Shown: positions 41,209-49,309 of the stretch, in pieces | Layout of the letters: each line of letters begins with the position of its first letter | How positions within the stretch are numbered: the first letter of the stretch is position 1 | Assembly: GCA_025370075.1 (NCBI GenBank) | Contig: CP073016.1 | Location: 2,914,001-2,978,000 of the forward strand | Direction: 5' to 3' | DNA length: 64,000 nt | DNA from: Chryseotalea sp. WA131a | GTDB lineage: Bacteria > Bacteroidota > Bacteroidia > Cytophagales > Cyclobacteriaceae | The notes under the pieces: generated by a model | Told to the model about the DNA's origin: nothing | Seen by the model: the letters and a program-made list of their open reading frames with translations, nothing else | Database searches by the model: none | Translations under genes and position numbers: made by a program

Positions 41209-43134
41209 ATGCTGATTACACCCGGAAAATTACTGACTCAAATCGATGCCCCAAAGGACTTGAAAAAGTTGGACCAAGCGCAACTGGTTCAACTTTGCGA
41301 AGAATTAAGGCAGTTTATTGTTGATAATGTTTCTGTTTATGGCGGTCATTTTGGCGCCAGCTTGGGCGTGGTAGAGCTTACAGTAGCCCTACATTATGTG
41401 TACAATACCCCCTACGACCAACTGGTGTGGGACGTTGGTCATCAGGCATACGGTCATAAAATCCTTACAGGAAGGCGCGATGTTTTCCATACCAATCGAA
41501 TGTACCAGGGTATTTCCGGTTTCCCGAAAAGGAAAGAAAGTGAGTACGATGCTTTCGGGGTAGGCCATTCTTCCACTTCTGTTTCAGCTGCCTTGGGCAT
41601 GGCCATGGCTTCAAAGTATCAAGGCATTGAAGATAAACAGCACGTAGCCATCATTGGCGATGGGGCGCTTACAGGAGGCATGGCCTTCGAGGCACTGAAT
41701 CATGCGGGGGTTTCTGACACCAACCTGTTGGTGATTTTGAACGACAATTGCATGTCCATTGATCCAAATGTAGGGGCATTAAAAGATTATTTAACCGACA
41801 TCACCACGTCCAAAACTTACAATAAGCTGAAAGACGATGTTTGGAATCTCTTAGGCAAACTTTCGTCTGTTGGAAAAAGCGCTCAAGAAGTGGCCTCCAA
41901 AATCGAAACCGGAATAAAGTCTGCTCTATTAAGTCAAAGCAATTTATTTGAGTCCTTAAATCTGCGGTATTTTGGCCCAGTAGACGGCCACGATGTGGAT
42001 CACTTGGTAGCGGTGCTAAACGATTTAAAAAACATCAAAGGCCCCAAGCTGTTGCATTGTGTTACAGTAAAAGGAAAAGGCTATGGCCCTGCCGAAAAAG
42101 GCAATGCAACTACGTGGCATGCACCCGGCACTTTTGATAAAATCACGGGCGAAATTCATAAGAAGACTTACGAGAAGCCGCAAGCCCCCAAGTATCAAGA
42201 TGTGTTTGGCCACACATTGGTAGAGTTGGCAAAATTGAATGATAAAATCATGGGCATTACGCCCGCCATGCCTTCGGGTTCTTCATTGAATATCATGATG
42301 AAAGAAATGCCCAACAGGGCGTTTGATGTGGGCATAGCCGAGCAACATGCAGTTACATTTTCAGCAGGTTTGGCTACACAGGGATTGATTCCATTTTGCA
42401 ATATTTATAGCTCATTCATGCAACGAGCCTACGACCAAGTGGTGCACGATGTGTGCATTCAAAATTTGCCCGTGAATTTTTGTTTGGATCGGGCAGGCTA
42501 TGCAGGTGCTGATGGCCCCACCCACCACGGTGCGTATGACATTGCCTATTTCAGATGCTTGCCCAACATGATTGTGTCGGCCCCCATGAATGAGCAAGAG
42601 CTTAGAAACTTAATGTTCACGGCACAATTGCCTCGTCAAGAACAAGCATTTTCCATTCGCTACCCACGGGGGCAAGGCGTAATGCCGAATTGGCGAACAC
42701 CCTTTGAGGAAATTAAAATCGGAACAGGTCGTAAAATCCGCGAAGGCGAAGAAGTGGCCATATTAACATTTGGCCATATTGGAAACTATGCCATCGAAGT
42801 CTGCGAAAAACTTGAGAAGCAAGGCGTAAGCATCGGTCATTACGATTTGCGATTTGCCAAGCCGCTGGACGAGCAATTGCTCCATGAAGTTTTTAACAAG
42901 TACAAAAAGATTATCACCGTGGAAGACGGCTGTGTGCAAGGAGGCATTGGCAGTGCAGTACTGGAATTTATGGCTGATCATCGATACCATGCCGAAGTCA
43001 AGCGATTGGGAATCCCAGATAAAGTAATTGAACACGGAGAGCAATTGGAATTGCATCACGAGACAGGCTTTGATGCTGCCAGCATTGAGCAAACCGTATT
43101 GATATTGTTAGAAAACAAAAAGCAGTTGGCGTAA
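41209..43134 (+). CDS. dxs: 1-Deoxy-D-xylulose-5-phosphate synthase
   Basis: Thiamine-diphosphate enzyme that condenses pyruvate and glyceraldehyde-3-phosphate, the first step of the MEP isoprenoid route. The 641-residue product begins MLITPGKLLTQID; a TTG five codons earlier is less family-like. Motifs: GHFGASLGVVELTVALHYV, DVGHQAYGHKILTGRR, FGVGHSSTSVSAALGMAMA, the TPP site GDGALTGGMAFEALNHAG ... NDN, FGPVDGHDVDHL, then the transketolase pyrimidine domain with GIAEQHAVTFSAGLA and RAGYAGADGPTHHGAYD. The C-terminal domain ends normally. It is divergent from scpA and followed 15 nt later by a hydrolase gene. Confidence 0.97.
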   Translation: MLITPGKLLTQIDAPKDLKKLDQAQLVQLCEELRQFIVDNVSVYGGHFGASLGVVELTVALHYVYNTPYDQLVWDVGHQAYGHKILTGRRDVFHTNRMYQGISGFPKRKESEYDAFGVGHSSTSVSAALGMAMASKYQGIEDKQHVAIIGDGALTGGMAFEALNHAGVSDTNLLVILNDNCMSIDPNVGALKDYLTDITTSKTYNKLKDDVWNLLGKLSSVGKSAQEVASKIETGIKSALLSQSNLFESLNLRYFGPVDGHDVDHLVAVLNDLKNIKGPKLLHCVTVKGKGYGPAEKGNATTWHAPGTFDKITGEIHKKTYEKPQAPKYQDVFGHTLVELAKLNDKIMGITPAMPSGSSLNIMMKEMPNRAFDVGIAEQHAVTFSAGLATQGLIPFCNIYSSFMQRAYDQVVHDVCIQNLPVNFCLDRAGYAGADGPTHHGAYDIAYFRCLPNMIVSAPMNEQELRNLMFTAQLPRQEQAFSIRYPRGQGVMPNWRTPFEEIKIGTGRKIREGEEVAILTFGHIGNYAIEVCEKLEKQGVSIGHYDLRFAKPLDEQLLHEVFNKYKKIITVEDGCVQGGIGSAVLEFMADHRYHAEVKRLGIPDKVIEHGEQLELHHETGFDAASIEQTVLILLENKKQLA

Positions 43135-43149
43135 TCTATCGCCACCGGC

Positions 43150-43911
43150 ATGTCCCCTATCCATCACCAAGAGTTAGGCAATGGGCGTCCATTGGTTCTT
43201 ATTCACGGGTTTTGTGAAACGTATGAGATTTGGGAAGAGGTTGCCATTGATTTAGCAAAAGATTTTAAAGTATACCTGCCCGATTTGCCCGGCTTTGGCA
43301 AAAGCCCATTGCCCAACCCCCCATTTACCATTGATGATATTGGCTTGCTAATGGCAGATTGGCTGCGAGATCTTAACCTTAAAAGAGCTGTGGTGGTAGG
43401 TCACTCTTTAGGCGGATATGTAGCCTTGGCAATGGCTGTAAAAGATCAAGGTAGAATAGCTGGACTTGGCCTTTTTCACTCCACTGCAGCAGCCGATAGC
43501 GAGGAGAAAAAGGCCAATCGAAACAAAACTGCAGAATTTGTAAAGGCCAATGGAGTAGCACCTTTTGTGGAGGTTTTTGTGCCAGGGTTGTTCTTCCAAA
43601 AAGATAATCACTACCTCAACCAAGTGATGAATATGGCCAGGCGCACTCGGCAAGATGCGCTTTTGGCCTATACCTATGCCATGCGCGACCGCCCCTCGCG
43701 GGAGGATTGGCTAAAAACCTTTGATAATAAATTCTTAATAGTGGCGGGCGAATACGACTCGATCATTCCCGTAAGTTTGCTGCGGGAACAGGCCAGGGAA
43801 ATCCCAAAGGCAGAGTTTAAACTCTTAGAAAATTCTGGTCATATGGGGATGTATGAGAGCCACGTTAAAACAATGGAAACCATAAAGCGCTTTGCCTTAA
43901 CTTGCGTTTAA
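43150..43911 (+). CDS. Alpha/beta-fold hydrolase
   Basis: 253 residues with the full catalytic triad in canonical order: an oxyanion-hole start LVLIHGFCETYEIWEEV, the nucleophile elbow VVVGHSLGGYVALAMA (Ser at about 82), the acid in LIVAGEYDSIIPVS (Asp at about 203) and the base in ENSGHMGMYE (His at about 230). It resembles soluble esterases or the MhpC-like group, with no signal peptide, so it should act in the cytosol. It follows dxs by 15 nt and is probably cotranscribed; a role linked to isoprenoid metabolism is not supported by the sequence. Confidence 0.88.
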   Translation: MSPIHHQELGNGRPLVLIHGFCETYEIWEEVAIDLAKDFKVYLPDLPGFGKSPLPNPPFTIDDIGLLMADWLRDLNLKRAVVVGHSLGGYVALAMAVKDQGRIAGLGLFHSTAAADSEEKKANRNKTAEFVKANGVAPFVEVFVPGLFFQKDNHYLNQVMNMARRTRQDALLAYTYAMRDRPSREDWLKTFDNKFLIVAGEYDSIIPVSLLREQAREIPKAEFKLLENSGHMGMYESHVKTMETIKRFALTCV

Positions 43912-43979
43912 CGATTGAACAATCGAGAATCTGCAAGGTTTTTTGGCTATTTTCATATAAAAATTGATTCATTTTGTTT

Positions 43980-43987
43980 TATATTTG
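43980..43987 (+). promoter_or_regulatory. Candidate -7 box for the membrane zinc-ribbon gene
   Basis: TATATTTG matches TAnnTTTG exactly, 45 nt before the ATG at 44033. A small hairpin cgattg-aa-caatcg (43912-43925) lies further upstream, just after the hydrolase stop. Confidence 0.4.
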
Positions 43988-44032
43988 GACTTAATACTTA
44001 ACGGATTGCTACAACTTATACTCTAAAATAAT

Positions 44033-44815
44033 ATGCAAAACCCAAACCCTAACAACTTTGGAATCGCGCCAGACATTGATCCACATCAATATGATAGTTG
44101 GAATGCATTTGCTGCCAATTTAGGTTACGTTTTTTGGGCAGCCGCTTTCCTTATTGCATTAGGGTACTTTATTCGCCTGAATAGTATCGGTGGAAATAAG
44201 GAGAAATATGATTTCATTAATAAGCATGAGATCAAATGGTTGTGGACAGCCACCATTGTTTTTGTAATTGGATTATGTTGCTATGGCAACGCCAGCATTG
44301 AAAACATGAATGCAGTTCTTTTCTTTGTGCGGGCTTTTGTAACGATAGCTTTTGGGTTGATTGTAGCATTGATTATTCAAAACCTTCTTAAGTTCTATTA
44401 TCCTTTCTTCATTGAAAAACGATTGAAACTGCTTCGTTACAAGCCTCGGATTTCTCCCAAAACAGGAAAGCCAATGAAGCTTTTGAGTGAAGAAGAAGAA
44501 GATGCTTATTTGGATGAAGGTATGCAAGCTGAAGAAAATATTTTCTCCGTTGACTATGACGTGTGGTTTGACGAACAATCCGGCTACACTCAAATCGAAA
44601 AATATTCTGGTCACTTACATGCTATCCAATGCCCGGAGTGCAATTACCAAACTTTCAAAGTAGTGAAGGAAGAGATTACCAAATTGCCTACAGCCACCGA
44701 AGAAGGTGAGATAATTAAGCACTATCAATGTGGCTATTGCGGTTACAAAGCAAAGAAAGCAGTTATCCTAAAGCACCACGTTAGTAAATTTGAGCATACC
44801 GCAGCCAGTGCTTAA
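44033..44815 (+). CDS. Unknown inner-membrane protein with a C-terminal zinc ribbon
   Basis: 260 residues, family not recognised. The N-terminal part (MQNPNPNNFGIAPDIDPHQY) is polar. About three membrane helices follow at 28-46 (GYVFWAAAFLIALGYFI), 68-84 (WLWTATIVFVIGLCC) and 92-112. The cytoplasmic C-terminal half contains an acidic linker (LLSEEEEDAYLDEG) and two CxxC knuckles, CPEC (about 207-210) and CGYC (about 240-243), with a strand-rich region between and a His-rich end (LKHHVSKFEHT). The spacing of the knuckles is that of a rubredoxin-like zinc ribbon. The protein has its own candidate promoter and a terminator at 44847. Confidence 0.75.
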   Translation: MQNPNPNNFGIAPDIDPHQYDSWNAFAANLGYVFWAAAFLIALGYFIRLNSIGGNKEKYDFINKHEIKWLWTATIVFVIGLCCYGNASIENMNAVLFFVRAFVTIAFGLIVALIIQNLLKFYYPFFIEKRLKLLRYKPRISPKTGKPMKLLSEEEEDAYLDEGMQAEENIFSVDYDVWFDEQSGYTQIEKYSGHLHAIQCPECNYQTFKVVKEEITKLPTATEEGEIIKHYQCGYCGYKAKKAVILKHHVSKFEHTAASA

Positions 44816-44846
44816 GAAGGTTAGAAGTTAAGTCAGTTACAATACA

Positions 44847-44868
44847 AAAAGCCCCGAAAGGGGCTTTT
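44847..44868. terminator. Bidirectional intrinsic terminator
   Basis: aaaagcccc-gaaa-ggggctttt, a 9-bp stem with a stable GNRA tetraloop and a T run, located between the convergent zinc-ribbon and 83-residue genes. Confidence 0.9.
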
Positions 44869-44872
44869 CTTT

Positions 44873-45124
44873 TTAGTGAAATGAAGGTAATTTTATTTGA
44901 TCCGAATAAAACTTCATTCGTGAGTGCGAATGGTCTAATAGTGTAATTTTTTCTATCAAAGTTTGCTTGTGATTAATAAAGACTTCAACGTAATCGTTGC
45001 CCAGCAGGTAAAGATTTACTTTATAGCGATAGTATCGAATGGCCATAACAAAATGAGCATGCTCATAGAGCAAAGAAATTTTCTTATCGAGCGGTGCTTT
45101 TGAAAGTTCGTTCCACGTCATCAA
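44873..45124 (-). CDS. Small conserved hypothetical protein, 83 residues
   Basis: Soluble alpha/beta protein: MTWNELSKAPLDKKISLLYEHAHFVMAIRYYRYKVNLYLLGNDYVEVFINHKQ read in order, then a short EKITLLDHSHSRMKFYSDQIKL end. The compact pattern and the unusual AIRYYRYKVNLYLL strand look like a conserved Bacteroidota family that I cannot name. There are two adjacent ATGs at the start (45124 and 45121). It is convergent with the zinc-ribbon gene across a terminator and separated by 43 nt from the next minus-strand gene. Confidence 0.65.
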   Translation of the reverse strand: MMTWNELSKAPLDKKISLLYEHAHFVMAIRYYRYKVNLYLLGNDYVEVFINHKQTLIEKITLLDHSHSRMKFYSDQIKLPSFH

Positions 45125-45167
45125 CAGCTAAGATACTAGTTGAAAAACCTGAACGCAACTAGGGATT

Positions 45168-46376
45168 TCAATAATCTTGAAACTGGCTCTCTAGCGAGCC
45201 TTCTCGCTCGAGGTCTTTGATGATGCTTCTGTCAAGTGCGCTTTCTTTAATGACGTTATAGTTGTCCCAAAATTTCTTGTTGTATTCATTATCTTGATAT
45301 TGAAGGCTATAACCTTTCATCCGATTTCGCAGGGTTATTCTATCTTTTACATCAGGGATTACTTTGTTTACCAAAAACTGCCTGATCAACTCGGTCTCAA
45401 ATTTTAGTTTCTGTGTCTCCTCATCGTACCAGCCTACCTTCCAGTTGAGTAAAATGTAGTTCACATATAGTTTGCCATTCACCCATTTAAAATCAATGGT
45501 TCGCCTTAAGCCCTCAAACTTACTGATCAAACCTTTCTTTTTGCCAAGTATCCGCTTTTCTGTGTCGTCATAGTCAATGTGAATAATGCCGAATGTTTTT
45601 TTATCGATGTACAAACGCAGAAAGTAATGTTCGCTGTGCGATACCACAAACACATCCATTCCGGCATATTGAGAATCCTTCTCTCGCTTCAACGAACTGA
45701 AAAATGATTCTTCTTCGGGAAACATGCGGTAACGCACCATATTTTCGAGTAGTAGGTCTTGTAAAAGATTACCGTTGTCAAAAAACGAAGTGAACTTGCT
45801 GCTATAGCTCAAACTGCGCCTAACTTCTTCCAAAGCCACCCGCTCACGCAGTTTAAGTTTATTCCGGGGCTCTTGGTAATCTTCATCGTAAACCTTAAGG
45901 GCGGCCTCTAACAAAGAAATGTAGGTGTTGGCAACCTTTTTTAAGTCGCGATAAAAACATTCTAGAAGAAATGGCTTAGACGGGTAATTTTCGTTTATCC
46001 GACTGATCGCAATCTCCATTATCTCACCACCCCGAAGCGTGTCAGCCACTAGCACTTCTTTTAATACAAAGTTTGATTTTTCCATTTCAATCACTACCGA
46101 ATCTCGCTGCAGCGACCACACAGGTGCTTCAAAGACTTGGTAACCCAACATGCTTATCGATAGTAAATTGTTGCGATATGCAACTGGGATATGAAAATCG
46201 AAATCACCACTTAAATTTGAAATCGTGCCGAGGGATGTGCCCACAATGCCAATGGAAGCATATGAGAGTGGCTCTTTAGTTTCTTTATCTTGTACTTTAC
46301 CAGAAATGGTAACGGTTTGTGCCACGGCAGTTACCGAAAACACCCATACAAAAAATAATGATAGGCTTTGCCTCAT
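45168..46376 (-). CDS. CarboxypepD-regulatory-like domain protein, secreted
   Basis: 402 residues: a signal peptide (about 1-19, FFVWVFSVTAVAQ), a carboxypeptidase-regulatory-like domain (about 22-105, TISGKVQDKETKEPLSYASIGIVGTSLGTISNLSGDF), and a ~290-residue C-terminal domain with CFYRDLKKVANTYISLLEAALKVYD and IDFKWVNGKLYVNYILLNW. It belongs to the same general class as 18071-19300, but the C-terminal halves differ. Periplasmic or outer-membrane-associated; function unknown. It is divergent from the histidine kinase gene, with a 203-nt spacer in which I see no clear site. Confidence 0.8.
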   Translation of the reverse strand: MRQSLSLFFVWVFSVTAVAQTVTISGKVQDKETKEPLSYASIGIVGTSLGTISNLSGDFDFHIPVAYRNNLLSISMLGYQVFEAPVWSLQRDSVVIEMEKSNFVLKEVLVADTLRGGEIMEIAISRINENYPSKPFLLECFYRDLKKVANTYISLLEAALKVYDEDYQEPRNKLKLRERVALEEVRRSLSYSSKFTSFFDNGNLLQDLLLENMVRYRMFPEEESFFSSLKREKDSQYAGMDVFVVSHSEHYFLRLYIDKKTFGIIHIDYDDTEKRILGKKKGLISKFEGLRRTIDFKWVNGKLYVNYILLNWKVGWYDEETQKLKFETELIRQFLVNKVIPDVKDRITLRNRMKGYSLQYQDNEYNKKFWDNYNVIKESALDRSIIKDLEREGSLESQFQDY

Positions 46377-46579
46377 GAAGTTATGGTGTTCAAAGTAACA
46401 TTACCGCGGAATCAAAACAAAGCACCTGCAATTCGATACTAACTTTATCCTATCCATTATTCAGACAAACGGTAAAATGTAAAACCATTTTATCGATCAA
46501 TTTGGCATCTTGGCGTTGATTTTAGTCATTAACAGCATTAATTTCCGTTTTCTTAAATTTATGGGAGAATCTTACATCG

Positions 46580-47725
46580 TTGAAACGAATTGCTGAAATA
46601 CCAAGAATATGGAAACGCTCCTATTGGCTGATTTGCCTTTGGTATTTCATCAATTTTTCGATCAGTGCCATCATCGAGTGGAAGTTTGTCAATCCCGCTT
46701 ACTATGTTTTGTGGAACGCTTTCTTTCTGTTTGAAGCGCTTTGCATTTTTATCATTGTAATTTTCATTTGGTCTCACTGGCTTTCTTCCTTTAAGCCCGT
46801 CTTTCAAGTAGCCGGACACGTGGCAGGCATTTTCACCTTCTTCTTGTTAATGGGTACACTCTCTTATTATTTTAATGACTACATGGATGGGCTTGTCTAT
46901 TTTGAACATTGGCAAGAGTATATGTTAGAGTTGATGAGTTGGGAAGCGTTGCGTTTCCACGATCAGTACATTATAACAGTCGGTATCTATTATGTAATCC
47001 GCTACTTCCAAGGCATTCAGCGCAAAGAAGAAGAGAAAAGTTCGTTGGCTATCAAAAATCGCGAAATGCAAATTTCATTGTTGAAGTCGCAGATTAATCC
47101 ACACTTCTTATTCAATACACTTAATTCCATTAGCACCTTGATAAGTTCCAATAAAGAGCAAGCCAGAAAAGTGATCACCAACTTATCCGACATTTTTCGC
47201 TACGCGCTGGATTCGCACAGTGAAACGATGGTAAAATTGCACGAGGAAATTGATTTCATAGAAAATTATATTCGCATTCAACAGGTTCGCTTTGGCGATC
47301 GGCTAAAATTTCAAAAAGAAATTGACACTTCCTGTTTGAATATTGAGATTCCTCCAATGATCCTTCAGCCCTTGGTGGAGAATTCAGTTAAATATGGTAT
47401 TTCGCCCAAAGAAGATGGAGGGACCATATCGCTTTTAGTGAGGCGATCAGGCAAAGTGATTATGTTTGAAGTAAACGATGATGGTCTAGGCTCCAAAGCC
47501 AAAAAGGTAATGGATGGCAGTTCGAGCGGCATCGGCATGGCCAATACCGATCTTCGGTTGAAAAGCTACTTTGGTCCACAATCGGGTTTGCGTGTAGAAG
47601 CAACCGAGAAGAGGTATAGCGTTCGTTTTTTTATAGAAGATCAGAAGATAAAAAATGGATCAACCATCGATCATGCTCACGATACGAACACTACATTACA
47701 AATGGAAACACAAATTACCTACTAA
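46580..47725 (+). CDS. LytS/YehU-type sensor histidine kinase
   Basis: 381 residues, about four membrane helices (16-34, 46-64, 78-97 and 128-145), a short coiled coil, then the His_kinase domain. The phosphoacceptor is His175 in SQINPHFLFNTLNSIS, and the ATPase part has the N-box PPMILQPLVENSVKYGI and the G-box GSSSGIGMANTDLRL. No extracellular sensor domain is obvious, so the membrane part is probably the sensor. The start is a TTG at 46580; the frame is also open further upstream without an ATG, so the true start is uncertain. The stop is directly followed by the response regulator ATG. Confidence 0.92.
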   Translation: MKRIAEIPRIWKRSYWLICLWYFINFSISAIIEWKFVNPAYYVLWNAFFLFEALCIFIIVIFIWSHWLSSFKPVFQVAGHVAGIFTFFLLMGTLSYYFNDYMDGLVYFEHWQEYMLELMSWEALRFHDQYIITVGIYYVIRYFQGIQRKEEEKSSLAIKNREMQISLLKSQINPHFLFNTLNSISTLISSNKEQARKVITNLSDIFRYALDSHSETMVKLHEEIDFIENYIRIQQVRFGDRLKFQKEIDTSCLNIEIPPMILQPLVENSVKYGISPKEDGGTISLLVRRSGKVIMFEVNDDGLGSKAKKVMDGSSSGIGMANTDLRLKSYFGPQSGLRVEATEKRYSVRFFIEDQKIKNGSTIDHAHDTNTTLQMETQITY

Positions 47726-48472
47726 ATGAAGACTACCTGCCTGATTATTGATGATGAAAAATTGGCTAGAGATTTATTGCGTGAATTTATTGAGTCGATA
47801 GAAAGCTTGCAGCTTATAGATGAGTGTGCGAGGGGCTCAGAAGCAGTGGAAAAAATAAATAAACTAAAGCCCGATTTGATTTTTTTGGATGTGCAAATGC
47901 CCGGCATGAATGGCTTTGATGTACTGGATGAGATTGACCACGAACCGTACGTGATTTTTACAACGGCTTACGATCAATACGCCATCAAAGCATTTGAAAA
48001 AAATGCAATCGACTACTTATTGAAGCCATTGGATGAAGACCGATTTAGGCAGGCAGTGGACAGGGCACTTAAGCGTAAAAAAATGGAAGATGGAAGGTTA
48101 GAAGATTTGCTGGGTGGCATGAGGCAAGTGAATCATCTCGAAACATATGACACACATATTTTTGTTCAGAAATCAGAAAAACTTTTTAATCTGCCCATCG
48201 AAGAAATTATTTTTCTGGAAGCGTCTGGCGATTACACGATCATTTCAACTAAAACGGATCAGTTTGTAAGCTCGAGCGGTATTGGCAAACTGGAAGAGAT
48301 CATGGATCCCAGCACCTTTTTCCGTGTGCACCGATCTACCATTGTGAACATCAACTACCTGAAGGAAATTGAACGCCACTTCAACGGAGGTATGGTGGTG
48401 AAAATGCAGAATGGTAAAAGCTTTCCGGTGAGTAGGACGTACGCGAAACAGATTAGGAAGAAGGTGGTTTAA
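47726..48472 (+). CDS. LytTR-family response regulator
   Basis: 248 residues. The receiver domain (about 1-120) has the acidic pair IIDDE, the phosphoacceptor Asp55 in LIFLDVQMPGMNG, the switch Thr in IFTTAYDQYAIKAF and the Lys in YLLKPLDEDRF. The C-terminal LytTR DNA-binding domain (about 148-245) has IFLEASGDYTII, FFRVHRSTIVNINYLKEIERHFNGGMVV in order, and the ending FPVSRTYAKQIRKKV. It is coupled to the kinase with no spacer (TAA then ATG). Target genes are not evident here. Confidence 0.95.
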   Translation: MKTTCLIIDDEKLARDLLREFIESIESLQLIDECARGSEAVEKINKLKPDLIFLDVQMPGMNGFDVLDEIDHEPYVIFTTAYDQYAIKAFEKNAIDYLLKPLDEDRFRQAVDRALKRKKMEDGRLEDLLGGMRQVNHLETYDTHIFVQKSEKLFNLPIEEIIFLEASGDYTIISTKTDQFVSSSGIGKLEEIMDPSTFFRVHRSTIVNINYLKEIERHFNGGMVVKMQNGKSFPVSRTYAKQIRKKVV

Positions 48473-48497
48473 TTAATTGGGCATTAGGTGTTACCGC

Positions 48498-49223
48498 TTA
48501 GCTAATCCCCACAAACAACTTCATCTCCACGTGTTGTCGTTGTGCTAAGTAGGTTTGATAGGTTTCCGAAAAATTCATTCTGTTTGTGATCGCTTCTCCG
48601 TAATTCCCATAGAGCGAAATCAATAGTTCACATGCTTCACGCACCCCGCCTTTGGCGGGGCTGGCCATGTAGTCTACCAAATTATTTTCTTTGATGTATT
48701 CGGTAAACATGGGGTTATTCGAGCGATGGACATTGATCCGGATCCCACACTTTGCGGCCACGGCCAAGTCAAGCACATCGTCATAAACAAATGCTACTTC
48801 CGTGGCTTTTAATTGGTGCCCATTCAAAAAATGTTCAAACGACTTTATTTTGTTTGAGGCCTTAAAATACAATGCTGTAAAATGTTCACGTGTGGCCAGA
48901 TAGTGAGCCGCCTCATTTTCTTCACCTGTGATAATGGCCGTGATGGGCAATTGTTGATTCTTTAACCAGTAGCTAAAGCGAAGCATATTAGTGCCCATGG
49001 CATCGGGCTCGGTAAAGCCGCTACCTTGCTGGTTATGCTTGGTGCCATCGTTGAATACACCATCCCAATCAAACACAAAGGCTTTTACCGATTGTAGTTT
49101 TTGTAAAATAGAAACGGCTGGTACGCAAAATGTGCCTCCCGCTTTTATAAATAAATTTTGTGTTTCTGTTCGCAAAGTTTTTTGAATTAGTTGACAAAAG
49201 GCAGTGGGCAAAATTAAGTTCAA
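48498..49223 (-). CDS. KdsC-like HAD phosphatase (Kdo-8-phosphate phosphatase-like)
   Basis: 241 residues. HAD motif I is VFDWDGVFNDG (Asp52 and Asp54), motif II is ITAIITGEEN (Thr), a Lys lies near 125-127 (KASNKIKSFEHFL), and motif IV is FVYDDVLDLAVAAKCGI. The distinctive KdsC ending GGVREACELLISLYGNY is present. This C0-type HAD without a cap should remove phosphate from Kdo-8-phosphate, in line with its neighbours. The assigned TTG start adds ~40 residues before the domain compared with KdsC; a downstream non-ATG start is possible. A hairpin lies between it and the transaldolase gene, so it may have its own promoter. Confidence 0.75.
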   Translation of the reverse strand: MNLILPTAFCQLIQKTLRTETQNLFIKAGGTFCVPAVSILQKLQSVKAFVFDWDGVFNDGTKHNQQGSGFTEPDAMGTNMLRFSYWLKNQQLPITAIITGEENEAAHYLATREHFTALYFKASNKIKSFEHFLNGHQLKATEVAFVYDDVLDLAVAAKCGIRINVHRSNNPMFTEYIKENNLVDYMASPAKGGVREACELLISLYGNYGEAITNRMNFSETYQTYLAQRQHVEMKLFVGIS

Positions 49224-49228
49224 ATAAA

Positions 49229-49258
49229 AGCCTCTTGGCTATGAAAAACCAAGAGGCT
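49229..49258 (-). terminator. Hairpin between the transaldolase-CBS and KdsC-like genes
   Basis: On the minus strand agcctcttgg / ccaagaggct (10-bp stem, 10-nt loop) is followed by cttttatttg. It lies 52 nt past the transaldolase-CBS stop and just before the KdsC-like start, so it may end or attenuate the kdsA transcript. Confidence 0.65.
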
Positions 49259-49309
49259 CAATCATTCAGCAATTTGTCAACTGCTCTTTGTCAATGATCA
49301 ATTGATTTA

